The notes under the pieces were generated by a model that was not told the origin of the DNA, did not search any database, and saw nothing but the letters and a program-made list of their open reading frames with translations. This document shows, piece by piece, positions 34,973 to 43,803 of a DNA stretch of 64,000 nucleotides. The stretch's first letter is position 1. The number at the start of each line of letters is the position of its first letter. The position numbers and the translations under genes are program-made. The DNA is from Streptomyces sp. NBC_01232 (GTDB taxonomy: Bacteria > Actinomycetota > Actinomycetes > Streptomycetales > Streptomycetaceae), in NCBI RefSeq assembly GCF_035989885.1, contig NZ_CP108518.1, positions 3,166,501 to 3,230,500 on the forward strand. The letters are read 5' to 3'.

Positions 34973-35518
34973 ATGCGACGAGGACTTCTTCATGCCATGG
35001 CTTGGACGCTGGCGACCGGGGCGGCGGTGACGCTGTCGTGGTGGGGCGTGCACACCGTCATGTCGGGGACGGCCTACGATCCACCGCTCGCTGTGCCCCT
35101 GGCCACCAAGCCGCTGTCCTCCTCGACGCACGAGGCGAAGGCGTCCCCGACCCCGTCGGCGTCCGCCTCCCCGTCGCCCTCCGGGTCGGCCGGGCCGGAC
35201 CCGTCGCCGACCGCCGGGGCGACCCCCGGGACGTCGCAGAAGCCCTCGCCCTCCGCCGGCACGGACCGGCCGGCGGAGGGCGGGGCCTCGGACTCGGGCA
35301 AGGTGCAGGCCTATCCGGTGTCCGGCGGCCGGGTCACCCTCTCGCTGGGCGCGTCCACAGCCGAGCTGGTCTCGGCCACCCCGGCGGCCGGGTGGCGGAT
35401 GCAGGTGTGGAAGCAGGACTACCTGATCCGCGTCACCTTCACCCGGGACGGCCAGGAGGTCTCGGTGTTCTGCACCTGGTACAACCACCCGCCGCTGGTG
35501 GAGATCGTCGACCCCTGA
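34973..35518 (+). CDS. Putative anchored or secreted protein with Ser/Pro-rich linker
   Basis: The protein has 181 residues. It has one N-terminal membrane segment (AMAWTLATGAAVTLSWWGV), a low-complexity Ser/Pro/Thr/Ala stretch of about 65 residues, then a compact C-terminal domain (GKVQAYPVSGGRVTLSLG through VFCTWYNHPPLVEIVDP). It likely lies outside the membrane. Divergent from the response-regulator gene with an 80-bp gap, so it may be that system's target. No family recognised. Confidence 0.7.
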   Translation: MRRGLLHAMAWTLATGAAVTLSWWGVHTVMSGTAYDPPLAVPLATKPLSSSTHEAKASPTPSASASPSPSGSAGPDPSPTAGATPGTSQKPSPSAGTDRPAEGGASDSGKVQAYPVSGGRVTLSLGASTAELVSATPAAGWRMQVWKQDYLIRVTFTRDGQEVSVFCTWYNHPPLVEIVDP

Positions 35519-35542
35519 GGCCGCCCCTCGGAGCGTACCGGC

Positions 35543-36187
35543 CTAGGCCGGAACGGTGCCGACCAGCACGAACTCGTTGTACGGGAAGACCTTGCCCATC
35601 GGGCGGGGGAAGGGGAAGGAGTAGGTCCGCCGGACGGCGATCCCCGCCTTGCCTGCGTGGCCGCGCAGCTCCTCGAAGCCGACCCAGCGGACGTGGGTGG
35701 CGTCGGTCTTGTAGCCGAGCTCCTGCGGGGTGATCATGACGACCGAGCCGCCCGGCCGGACCAGCGGAAGGTACTGCTCCAGCAGCGAGCCCGCGGTCTC
35801 CTCGTCGATGTGCTCCAGCACGTGCGCGATCAGCAGGCTGTCGAAGGATCCGGGCCCGCAGTCCGGGGCGGCGGCCAGCTCGTCGGGGGTGAAGGCGTTC
35901 AGTCCGCGCTCACGGCAGGTCTGCACCGAGTGCGGATTGTGGTCGACGCCGACGCTGTCGGGTCCGCAGTTGAGCAGGTTGCGCCCCAGCCCGCAGCCGA
36001 CGTCCAGGACCCGGCCCAGCTGCAGCCGCTGCAGGTTCCACCGGTAGGGGGCCTGCGTGGGCACGAACCGCTTGATCCCGGACTGCTCCAGGCGGGCCAG
36101 CCGCTTGGTGTAGTCGGAGGAGGCGGTGCTGGGGGTGGACGGGCTGCCCGAGGTCGGAGCACCGGAGGTTGCGGGGGAATCAGACAT
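35543..36187 (-). CDS. SAM-dependent methyltransferase (class I)
   Basis: The protein has 214 residues from ATG 36187, chosen for AGGAGA upstream. It has a Ser/Thr/Pro-rich N-terminus of about 24 residues, SAM motif I VLDVGCGLGRNL, motif II VGVDHNPHSVQ and motif LIAHVLEHIDEE before a conserved LVRPGGSVVMITPQE. The substrate is unknown. The H-x-L-E-H element is typical of Methyltransf_11/23 enzymes. Confidence 0.9.
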   Translation of the reverse strand: MSDSPATSGAPTSGSPSTPSTASSDYTKRLARLEQSGIKRFVPTQAPYRWNLQRLQLGRVLDVGCGLGRNLLNCGPDSVGVDHNPHSVQTCRERGLNAFTPDELAAAPDCGPGSFDSLLIAHVLEHIDEETAGSLLEQYLPLVRPGGSVVMITPQELGYKTDATHVRWVGFEELRGHAGKAGIAVRRTYSFPFPRPMGKVFPYNEFVLVGTVPA

Positions 36188-36320
36188 TGCTTTTGCCGTC
36201 TCCTGAACGCGTCGTAGAAGGGGCGAACCTCCCAGGGGCTTACAGGCTACGCAGAGCGGCCGCTCACCGGGAGTCCTCCGGCGATCTTTATCTGCGAGAG
36301 CCCCGTCCGTACCGGGCCGG

Positions 36321-37202
36321 CTACCGGAAGACCGAGGGCGGCGGCTGCGGCGAGGCCACCGCAGAGGCGTCCGCGACCGGTGCGGCACCGCCCGCGAAAT
36401 CGGCCAGCGCCCGGCCGTGCTCGACCCGGCCCGGGTGCGGATCGCTCGCGACCCGGCGGGTGAATTCCGCCACGGGCAGCTCACGGTCGGCAGCCACCAG
36501 GACGGCATTGCCGAAACGTTTCCCTCGCCAGACTACCGGGTCGGCCGCCAGCGCCAGCTCCGTGAACCGGGACGCGGCCGTCGCGATCTGCCCCCGCAGA
36601 TGGGTCAGCGGCGGACCGTCCGCCAGGTTCGCCACATACCACCCGGTGGGCGCCAGCGCACGGCGTACGTCGTCCAGGAACTCGGTGCTCGTCAGGTGCG
36701 CCGGGGTACGGGCCCCGCTGAACACGTCCGCGATCACCAGGTCCGCCCAGCCGTCCGGGACCTTGGCCAGCCCCGCCCGCGCGTCCACCGCCCGGACCCG
36801 GACCCGCGCCTGCGGATCCAGCGGCAGGTGCTCCCGTACGAAGGCCACCAGGGCGGCGTCGATCTCCACGATCTGCTGGGTGGAGCGAGGACGGGAGGCG
36901 GCGGTGTAGCGGGCGAGGGTGAAGGCGCCGCCGCCCAGGTGCAGCACGTTCAGGGGCTGCCGGGCGGGCGCGACGAGATCGATCAGATGACCGATCCGCC
37001 GCTGGTACGCGAAGTCCAGGTACCCGGGATCACCCAGGTCCACGTGCGACTGCGGAGCTCCGTCGATCAGCAGGGTCCAGGCCCCGGCCCGCTCCCGGTC
37101 CGGCTCCAGCTCCGCCCGGCCGCCGTCCACCTGCCCGACGACCGCCTCGGCGCTGCCGCGTCCGCGCTGCTTGCCCTTGTTCCTGTCCTTGCCTGCCACC
37201 AC
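36321..37202 (-). CDS. Spermidine synthase-like (PABS-type) protein
   Basis: The protein has 293 residues. The Rossmann SAM-type fold is evident in NVLHLGGGAFTLARY, IVEIDAALVAFVREHL and DLVIADVFSGARTPAHLTS, matching the spermidine-synthase superfamily. The N-terminal 20 residues are Lys/Arg/Gly-rich. The typical catalytic Asp-Asp pair of aminopropyltransferases is only partly visible, so it may be a methyltransferase-like homologue. Two GTG codons (37202, 37199) are possible starts. Neighbour to the small gene at 37238. Confidence 0.8.
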   Translation of the reverse strand: MVAGKDRNKGKQRGRGSAEAVVGQVDGGRAELEPDRERAGAWTLLIDGAPQSHVDLGDPGYLDFAYQRRIGHLIDLVAPARQPLNVLHLGGGAFTLARYTAASRPRSTQQIVEIDAALVAFVREHLPLDPQARVRVRAVDARAGLAKVPDGWADLVIADVFSGARTPAHLTSTEFLDDVRRALAPTGWYVANLADGPPLTHLRGQIATAASRFTELALAADPVVWRGKRFGNAVLVAADRELPVAEFTRRVASDPHPGRVEHGRALADFAGGAAPVADASAVASPQPPPSVFR

Positions 37203-37237
37203 CCCATTGTGACGGGCGGCGGCACACCCCGACGGCT

Positions 37238-37639
37238 TCAGCGGCAGTTGTCCGCGGCCTCGATCAGCCGGGCCGCCTCGCCGAGCGCCGCGCGCAGCAC
37301 CTCCGGATCGGTGACCGGCCCGACGGCTTCCGGCGGGAGCAGCCAGCCGGTGGCTCCCGCGTTGGGCGAGATCCCGTCGCCGAGGCGCAGCCCCCGCCCG
37401 TTGGTCTGCGTACACGCGCTGCCCGGCAGGTCCCAGGCGTCCGCGGTGCCGGACGGGACGAGGAAGCCGAGGGTGTCGCCGGATCCGTCGTGCAGGACGG
37501 GCCCGACCCCACCGGCCTGGCTGGCGGCGCGGCGGATGATGTCCACCGCCTCCAGCCCCTGCCGGGTGGGAACGGTCACCAGGTCCAGGTCCGGGGCCGC
37601 GCCGGGCTCGGACGCGGTATTCGTTCCAGTGCTCTCCAT
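37238..37639 (-). CDS. Small conserved Streptomyces hypothetical (PrimPol N-terminal-like)
   Basis: The protein has 133 residues. LDLVTVPTRQGLEAVDIIRRA, GPVLHDGSGDTLGFLVPSGTADAW and ACTQTNGRGLRLG resemble proteins annotated in Streptomyces as bifunctional primase/polymerase-domain-like. This is family memory only; no catalytic acidic triad is evident, so enzymatic activity is doubtful. ATG 37639 is used. An in-frame GTG at 37654 with AGGAGG upstream is an alternative. The gene is divergent from the XRE/TPR regulator. Confidence 0.65.
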   Translation of the reverse strand: MESTGTNTASEPGAAPDLDLVTVPTRQGLEAVDIIRRAASQAGGVGPVLHDGSGDTLGFLVPSGTADAWDLPGSACTQTNGRGLRLGDGISPNAGATGWLLPPEAVGPVTDPEVLRAALGEAARLIEAADNCR

Positions 37640-37881
37640 GCCGCCCTCCACCAAGGGAACCCCTCCTCGATCCGTATCCGCATGGGTTCAACGCACGGGA
37701 ACGTCAACGGGTGCGGTGGCAAGACGCCGCAAAGGATGGCAGTTCATGGCGGATCGCGGGTGAGATATCCGTTTTGTAGCCAAACATCGCATGAACACCC
37801 TGTCACTGGCGGTACGTTCATGCGCGCCGGACCCCACGTCACAGCCCCGGTGCAGCGTTCCTTGCCAGAGAGGCCACGTCC

Positions 37882-39243
37882 ATGGCGGCGTTCCCCCACT
37901 CACCCAACTCCACGTTCCGGCGGCTGCGCGGGCAGCACTCCCCGGCCGAGTTCGCTGCCCTGGTGCGCAGGGCCGCGAAGGAAATCGGAGAAACGGTTTC
38001 CTGCGATGCGCGCTACATCGGCCGCGTCGAGTCCGGCGAGATCCGCTGCCCCAACTACGCCTACGAGCGCGTCTTCCTCCACATGTTCCCCGGCCGCGCC
38101 CTGGCCGATCTCGGCTTCTCCCCCCGCGAGAGCGTCCGAGGCCGCTCGGCCCACCGCGATCCCGCCCCCCTCTCCGTGCCCACCCCCCGATCCCCTTCCG
38201 GTTCCAGTTCCAGTTCCAGTTCCAAGGAGAGCGACGTGTTGCGTCGCGCGTTCATGGCGGGCGGCTCCGCGACCGTGGCGGCCGCCACGCTCAGCCTCAC
38301 CCTGCTCGGCGACACCCGCCGGATCCCCTCCCGCGCCGGCGAGTCCGAGGCCGTCGCCGTCGAGGACGCGGTACGCCAGATCCGCCTGCTGGACGACCGG
38401 CACGGCGCCGATGCCCTCTACCGGCGGGCCGCCGAACCCCTGCGCACCGCCTACGCACTGCTCGACGCGGGAGCCACCCGGCAGTCCACCGAGGACCGGT
38501 TGCACTCGGGCGCCGGCGAACTGGCCGTCTCCGTCGGCTGGTTGGCCCACGACTCCGGCCGCTTCGACGACGCCCGCTCGCACTACGCGGAAGCCCTGGC
38601 GACGGCCCGGGTGGCCCGGGACGCAGGCCTGGAGGCGCACGCCTTCAGCAACATGGCCTTCCTGGCCCGGGACTGCGGCCGCTCCCGCGAGGCGGTACGG
38701 GCCGCCCAGGCGGGCCGCCGCGCCGCCCGCTCCCTCGGTTCCCCGCGGCTGCTGTCGCTGCTCGCGCTGCGGGAGGCCGGCGGGTGGGCGGGGCTGGGCG
38801 ACCGCAAGGCCTGTGAGGAGTCGCTGACCCGGGCGCACACGGAATTCTCCCGGGGCGAGTCGGACGACGACCCCGAGTGGATGTCCTTCTTCGGGCAGGC
38901 GGAGCTGGAATCCCTGGAGGCGCGGTGCTGGTCGGCGCTCGGCGAGCACGCCCGCGCGGCGCGGCACGCCCGCCGCGCGGCCGACCTCCAGGACCCGCAC
39001 TTCGCCCGGAACGTGGCCCTCTACACCGCCGAGCTGGCCGGTGACCTGGCCCGCGCGGGTGCCCCCGACGAGGCCGCGTGGGCGGGGGGCCGCGTACTGG
39101 ACCTCCTGGCCGAGGTCCAGTCCACCCGCATCCGCTCGATGCTGGCGGAAACGGCCGCCACCCTCGTCCCCCACCAGCGCTCCCCCCGCGTCTCCACATT
39201 CCTGACCCGCGTCGCGGCCCGCCCGGGCCCGGGGGGCGCCTGA
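37882..39243 (+). CDS. XRE/HTH-type regulator with TPR domain (NsdA-like)
   Basis: The protein has 453 residues. The N-terminal 75 residues hold a helix-turn-helix-like domain (VSCDARYIGRVESGEIRCP). A Ser/Pro linker follows, encoded by a TTCCAG microsatellite giving seven serines. Then comes a hydrophobic segment with a twin-arginine-like start (LRRAFMAGG, about residues 116-140), and then a TPR-type helical repeat region with LAVSVGWLAHDSGRFDDARSHY. The layout matches NsdA-like Streptomyces developmental regulators. Whether the hydrophobic segment is membrane-spanning is unclear. Non-coding repeats begin right after its stop. Confidence 0.8.
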   Translation: MAAFPHSPNSTFRRLRGQHSPAEFAALVRRAAKEIGETVSCDARYIGRVESGEIRCPNYAYERVFLHMFPGRALADLGFSPRESVRGRSAHRDPAPLSVPTPRSPSGSSSSSSSKESDVLRRAFMAGGSATVAAATLSLTLLGDTRRIPSRAGESEAVAVEDAVRQIRLLDDRHGADALYRRAAEPLRTAYALLDAGATRQSTEDRLHSGAGELAVSVGWLAHDSGRFDDARSHYAEALATARVARDAGLEAHAFSNMAFLARDCGRSREAVRAAQAGRRAARSLGSPRLLSLLALREAGGWAGLGDRKACEESLTRAHTEFSRGESDDDPEWMSFFGQAELESLEARCWSALGEHARAARHARRAADLQDPHFARNVALYTAELAGDLARAGAPDEAAWAGGRVLDLLAEVQSTRIRSMLAETAATLVPHQRSPRVSTFLTRVAARPGPGGA

Positions 39244-40294
39244 ACGCCGGTGCCCTGCGGGTGGCTCGGCGGTGCCCGTCTGCGCGGGCCTGTCCCGGCC
39301 CGGGGGGCGCCTCTGCCCTGCGGGCGGGCTCGGCGGTGTGCGGCGCGGCCGCGTTCCGCCTCGGGCCGCGCCTCAAACGCCGGCGGGGCTGGTGGTGTGG
39401 GGCGGTGCCCCGCACGAGAGTCTCCTCGGCCGGTGCCCTCCCGGCGGGCTCGGCAGTGTGCGGCGCGGCCGCGTTCCGCCTCGGGCCGCGCCTCAAACGC
39501 CGGCGAGGCTCGGTGGTGTGGGGCGGTGCCCCGCACGAGAGTCTCCTCGGCTCGGCGCACGCGGGCCCGTCACGGACAGGCGGCCGCGGTCGCGCGCTCG
39601 TCCTCCGGGGACCCTCCTACGTGTCCCCACCCCACGACAGAGCTTCGGCAGTGCCAGCCGTTCCCCCGTGGGCCGCTCCGGCGGAGGGCAGAGGGGACGT
39701 GGCGGGGTGTCCCCGCAGGACGAGCGCGCAACCCAGGCCATACAGCTGGACCCCCGCCGCAGGCGCGAGCCGAGGAGATACCCCGGCACGGCACCACGAA
39801 CCGACCCAGCCGACAAACCCGCACACCCCAGCCCCGCCGGCGATTGAGGCGCGGCCCGAGGCAGAACCCGGCCGAGCAGCCCGCAGGGCAGAGTCGCCGC
39901 CCGCCGCACACCGCCGAGCACCCGGCACGGACACCGCCGAGCCGCCCGCAGGGCACCCGGCGCAGCCCGCGGCAGAACCCGGCCGAGCAGCCCGCAGGGC
40001 AGAGGCGCGGCCCGAGCCGCACACCGCCGAGCAGCCCGCGCATCCCAGCCCCGTCGGCGATTGAGGCGCGGCCCGAGGCAGAACCCGGCCGAGCCGCACA
40101 CTGCCGAGGCGCCCGCACCCCCCAGCCCCGCCGGCGATTGAGGCGCAGCCCGAGGCAAGGGCGGCCCGAGCCGCACATCGCCGAGCCGCCCGCAGGGCAC
40201 CCGGCAGAACCCGGCCGAGCAGCCCGCAGGGCAGAGGCGCGGCCCGAGCCGCACACCGCCGAGCTCCCGGCAGGGACACCGCCGAAGCCCAGTG
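39244..40294. repeat. About 1 kb of non-coding repeats with inverted organisation
   Basis: The stretch has no credible gene. The left part (39324-39550) holds two direct copies of a roughly 120-bp unit containing CCGCGCCTCAAACGCCGGCG. The right part carries the same core in reverse orientation as CGCCGGCGATTGAGGCGC at about 39835, 40055 and 40126, joined to repeated CAGAACCCGGCCGAGCAGCC and GCCCGAGCCGCACACCGCCG blocks. The two sides are therefore inverted relative to each other. Open frames through it give Arg/Pro/Ala-rich translations whose repeats follow the DNA repeats. The core resembles a repeat common between Streptomyces genes. Confidence 0.85.
39592..39729. repeat. Long imperfect inverted repeat inside the repeat region
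   Basis: Arms of about 40 bp (39592-39631 and 39691-39729) are largely complementary, starting GCGCGCTCGTCCT and enclosing about 60 bp. It is centred between the two inverted halves of the repeat region. Confidence 0.7.
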
Positions 40295-40891
40295 TTAAAC
40301 GTCCAGGTGGCCCGTGTCGTTCCAGCGTTCCAGGGCCGGCGCGCCGTACGCCCAGCCCAGGACCGACAGGGAGGTCGGTTCCAGGCGGATCCTGGCGCCG
40401 AAGGAGGCTTCGAGGCCGAGCCAGCGCGCGGCCAGCGTGCGCAGGATGTGGCCGTGCGCGAAGACCAGGACGTCGCGCTCCGCCGAGCGGGCCCAGGCGA
40501 CCACCTCGTCCGCGCGGGCCGCGACGTCGGCGACGGACTCACCGCCCGGAACGCCGTCGCGCCAGATCAGCCACCCGGGCCGGACCGCCTGGATCTCGGC
40601 CGGGGTCATGCCCTCGTAGTCGCCGTAGTCCCATTCCATCAGCGTGTCCCACGGCTCGGCCCGGGCGCCGAAGCCCGCCAGGTCGCAGCTCTCGCTCGCG
40701 CGGACCAGCGGGCTGGTGCGGACCTCCACTCCGGGCAGTGCCCGCCACGGGTCGCGCGCCAGCCGCTCGCCGAGCAGCTTCGCGCCCTGCTTGCCCTCCT
40801 CCAGCATCGGCACGTCCGTGCGTCCGGTGTGCTTGCCGAGCTGGGACCACGCCGTCTGGCCGTGGCGGGCCAGCAGGATGCGGGGGGCCAT
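40295..40891 (-). CDS. Histidine phosphatase (phosphoglycerate-mutase superfamily)
   Basis: The protein has 198 residues from ATG 40891 (GGGAGAAG upstream). [11 protein letters not shown] is the RHG catalytic motif. [12 protein letters not shown], an acidic [10 protein letters not shown] segment and [13 protein letters not shown] supply the other conserved Arg, Glu and His. Substrate is not evident; acid phosphatase or phosphoglycerate-mutase-like enzymes share this pattern. It is divergent from the nuclease-helicase module by 168 bp. Confidence 0.88.
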   Translation of the reverse strand: MAPRILLARHGQTAWSQLGKHTGRTDVPMLEEGKQGAKLLGERLARDPWRALPGVEVRTSPLVRASESCDLAGFGARAEPWDTLMEWDYGDYEGMTPAEIQAVRPGWLIWRDGVPGGESVADVAARADEVVAWARSAERDVLVFAHGHILRTLAARWLGLEASFGARIRLEPTSLSVLGWAYGAPALERWNDTGHLDV

Positions 40892-41059
40892 GTGTTCTTC
40901 TCCCGGTTCGTGATTCCCTCGTCCGTCCATCATCCATCACGCGAACACGGGCCCGCGCCCGCCCGCATCCGACCCCGCGCGCCCCGCCCGCACCCGCCCC
41001 CACCGCCGGTTTTCGCGCTAAGTCCACGATTGTCAGTGGCGGATGGGACACTTCCGCGG

Positions 41060-42232
41060 GTGAGCTCCTACCCGCCCAGCAGCCCCGCGCAGCCGACGTC
41101 GCTGCGGCAGCGGCTCGCCGGTCTGCGCGGCCCCGCCGTGCCGCCCCGCCCGCTCGACGCCCGGGCACTGGCGGCCCTCGCCGCCAATCCCGGCTGCGGC
41201 AGACGCGCCCTGCTCGACGGCGCCGGCGTGGACAAGACGGCCCTCGCCACGGCGCTCGGCTCCCCCGCCTCGTTCGGGCAGTCGCAGTTCGCCATAGTCC
41301 GCGGGAACTCCTTCGAGGCCAAGGTCAAGGGCGACGGCGGGACCGAGCTGCTGCGGCTGGTCCACGCGCACCTCGCGCCCGCGGCCGAGCCCCCCGGTCC
41401 CGGCGCCCGCGTCCCCGACCTCGCCGCGGCCGGGCCCGAGGGCCGTGCCGCCCGGACCGCGCTGGCCCTGCGCGAGGCCACCTCGGCGAAGGACTGGACG
41501 CTGCTGGACCACCCGATGCTGGCGCTGGAGGTGGCCGGCACCCCGGCGTACCTGGAGCCCGACGCCGTCGTCGTCCACCCCGACGGCCGCTGGACCGTCG
41601 TGGAGATCAAGTCGTTCCCGATGATCGACGGCGCCGCCGACGCGGCGAAGGTGGGCGCCGCCGCCCGCCAGGCCGCCGTGTACGTGCTGGCCCTGGAGAA
41701 GACCGCCGAGAAGCTGCCCCGCGCCGAGGTCGGGCACACGGTGCTGCTGGTCTGCCCCAAGGACTTCTCGAACCTGCCGACCGCCTCCCCCGTCGACATC
41801 CGCCGCGAACGTTCCGTGACCCGCCGCCAGCTGGACCGGCTGACCCGTGTGGAGGAGCTGGCCGCCGCGCTGCCCGAGGGCGTCAGCTTCGATCCGGCGA
41901 CCCGGACCGCCGAGGAGCTCGCCCTGGCGGTGTCCGCGGTGGACGCCTCCTACGCCCCGGAGTGCCTGGCCGCCTGCGAGCTCGCCTTCCACTGCCGTGA
42001 CCGGGCCCGCGCCGCCGACCACGTCACCGCGCTGGGCCGGTCCGTGCGCGGTGAGCTGGGCGCGCTGACCACCGTCGAGGCCGCCCTCGAGGCGGCCGCC
42101 GGGGCCGGCTGCGCCGGGGATCCGACCGCCGCCGCACTGAACCGCGCCGCCCGGCTGCGCGCCGAGGCCCTGGAACTGGCCGCCGCCCGTCCGCCGCACC
42201 ACGCTCCGGAGACCCCCGCATGCCCCTGCTGA
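41060..42232 (+). CDS. Cas4/RecB-like nuclease with probable 4Fe-4S cluster
   Basis: The protein has 390 residues. It has a PD-(D/E)XK nuclease core: Glu86 in GNSFE, Asp168 in YLEPDAVVV, Glu182-x-Lys184 in VVEIKSF, then the QxxxY element (QAAVY, 204-208) typical of RecB/Cas4 nucleases. One cysteine lies in the N-terminal part (NPGC, Cys46) and three in the C-terminal part (Cys302, Cys306, Cys312, in ECLAACELAFHC). This is the 1+3 spacing that binds a 4Fe-4S cluster in AddB, Cas4 and Dna2. The frame is open upstream to 40292 but is repeat-derived there; GTG 41060 is the likely start. It overlaps the next gene by 13 nt. First gene of a three-gene module. Confidence 0.85.
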   Translation: MSSYPPSSPAQPTSLRQRLAGLRGPAVPPRPLDARALAALAANPGCGRRALLDGAGVDKTALATALGSPASFGQSQFAIVRGNSFEAKVKGDGGTELLRLVHAHLAPAAEPPGPGARVPDLAAAGPEGRAARTALALREATSAKDWTLLDHPMLALEVAGTPAYLEPDAVVVHPDGRWTVVEIKSFPMIDGAADAAKVGAAARQAAVYVLALEKTAEKLPRAEVGHTVLLVCPKDFSNLPTASPVDIRRERSVTRRQLDRLTRVEELAAALPEGVSFDPATRTAEELALAVSAVDASYAPECLAACELAFHCRDRARAADHVTALGRSVRGELGALTTVEAALEAAAGAGCAGDPTAAALNRAARLRAEALELAAARPPHHAPETPACPC

Positions 42233-43803
42233 GCACCCTGGCCCGGCTGGAGGCCGTACGCGCGGGCCGCGCCCAGCCGCTCGCGACCGTGCGGCACCGC
42301 CATCTGAGCGAGCGCCCGATGGTCCTCGTGCCGCTGACCACGGCCGGTGAGGCGGGCGCCCCGCTGGGCGCCATGGTGGGCACCGACCGGCACGAGCCGC
42401 GGGTGTTCGTGATACCCCAGCCGCGCGACCGCGACCGGCGCTGGGCCTTCCTGGCGGACCTCGCGGTCCAGGTGCTGGCCCACATCGACGCGTACGCGGA
42501 CGCCGTGGAGCCTGCCGAGCGCAGCGAGACCGACCCGGAGACGGGCAAGCGGGTCAAGGTGGAGACCGAGCTGTGCGTGGATGCGCCGCAGCTGATCGTG
42601 CCGAGCCGGGCGGGCATCGAGTACGTACGGCTGCTGGGCCGGTCGATGCGGTTCCGGCGCACGGCCGAGGAGGACCCGGACAATCCGTATCCGGCGCCCT
42701 CGCAGGTGCCGATGCTCGGCCGCTGGTTCACCCACCTCGGTGAGCGCTCGCGGGTGCCGGGCTCCTCGATGCTGCTCTCGGCCACCGATCTGCTGTCGCG
42801 GCACTGGGCCACCGGCCAGAGCAATCTGGAGGACCAGCACCTGGGTGCGCTCCTGGGCTGGATCGATCCGCCGGAGGGCCGGTCGGGCGCCGAGGAGGCC
42901 CACCGGGCCGAGCTGGGCCGCGACAAGGACGGCCAGCTGCTGTGTCCGCCCGCCGGTCCGGCCACCGACCCGGCCTTCGACAACAAGCTGCTGGCCCCGG
43001 CGATCGCGCGCTACGACGCGGCGCGCGCGGCCCCGGCGGCCGGGCCCGGGGACGACGAGGAGCGGGTCCGGGCCGCCGAGCGGGAAGTTCACCGGCTGGT
43101 GGCGTCCCAGCTGTCGGGCACCTGGCGGATGACGTGGGAGGCCATCGACCTGCTGCGCACCCTGCCGCCGGGCGAGCGCGCGGAGGAGCGCTGGACGCGT
43201 GACCGCTGGTCCTACACCGGCCACCGGGACCGGGTACGGGCGGGCGAGCCGCCTCAGCCTCGCCGCGACGACGCGGTGACGGCGGCCCAGAAGCTGGCCA
43301 CGCGGGAGACCGAGCAGGTGCGGCTCGATGCCCAGGAGGCGCTGGACGACCCGCTGGTGATGGCGGGCCGGCGTCTCGCGGGCGAGGCCTTCGCCGGTGA
43401 GGTGACCGACGTGGTCATGGAGTGGACGGAGTCGAAGCGGCCGAGCCCCCGCCCGCTGGTGACGGTGGCGACGGAGGACCGGCCGCAGCTCGCGGACGGG
43501 GGCGGCGCGAAGGTGTTCCGCTCGCTGGACGGGCGTCCGCAGAGCGCCCGGTTCGTACGCTTCGAGGAGGACGGGCAGGTGGTGCTGCGGCTCCTGGACA
43601 AGATGGGCCGCGGCCGGGATCCCGAGCCGGGTTCGGTGCCGGAGAAGGGCGACCGGGTCTGCTGGACGCTCTTCGAGCACGACGCGCGCGGCGGTCCGAA
43701 GCTCCCGGAGCCCGAGCAGACCCCGTGGACGCACGGCGGCCCGCCCGGGAGCGCGGGCGCCCTTCCCCTGCCCGACACCGTGACCGACGAGGACCTGCTG
43801 TGA
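42220..43803 (+). CDS. Orphan protein linking nuclease and helicase genes
   Basis: The protein has 527 residues and no family is recognised. It is rich in Arg, Glu and Ala and poor in Cys, with no signal peptide or membrane segment. Recognisable blocks are FVIPQPRDRDRRWAFLADLA, CVDAPQLIVPSRAGIEYV and TDLLSRHWATGQSNLEDQHLGALLGWIDPPEGR near the middle, and FVRFEEDGQVVLRLLDKMG with CWTLFEHDA near the end, possibly a small beta-barrel. ATG 42220 overlaps the nuclease gene, and the stop overlaps the helicase start (GTGA). Equal coupling to both neighbours suggests a structural or substrate-recognition subunit of one complex. Confidence 0.8.
   Translation: MPLLSTLARLEAVRAGRAQPLATVRHRHLSERPMVLVPLTTAGEAGAPLGAMVGTDRHEPRVFVIPQPRDRDRRWAFLADLAVQVLAHIDAYADAVEPAERSETDPETGKRVKVETELCVDAPQLIVPSRAGIEYVRLLGRSMRFRRTAEEDPDNPYPAPSQVPMLGRWFTHLGERSRVPGSSMLLSATDLLSRHWATGQSNLEDQHLGALLGWIDPPEGRSGAEEAHRAELGRDKDGQLLCPPAGPATDPAFDNKLLAPAIARYDAARAAPAAGPGDDEERVRAAEREVHRLVASQLSGTWRMTWEAIDLLRTLPPGERAEERWTRDRWSYTGHRDRVRAGEPPQPRRDDAVTAAQKLATRETEQVRLDAQEALDDPLVMAGRRLAGEAFAGEVTDVVMEWTESKRPSPRPLVTVATEDRPQLADGGGAKVFRSLDGRPQSARFVRFEEDGQVVLRLLDKMGRGRDPEPGSVPEKGDRVCWTLFEHDARGGPKLPEPEQTPWTHGGPPGSAGALPLPDTVTDEDLL

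Noticed and set aside
39250..42000. 916-codon plus-strand frame crossing the repeat tract and nuclease gene
   Set aside because: Repeats of amino acids mirror the DNA repeats, no start-site support, and the true nuclease frame has complete catalytic motifs.
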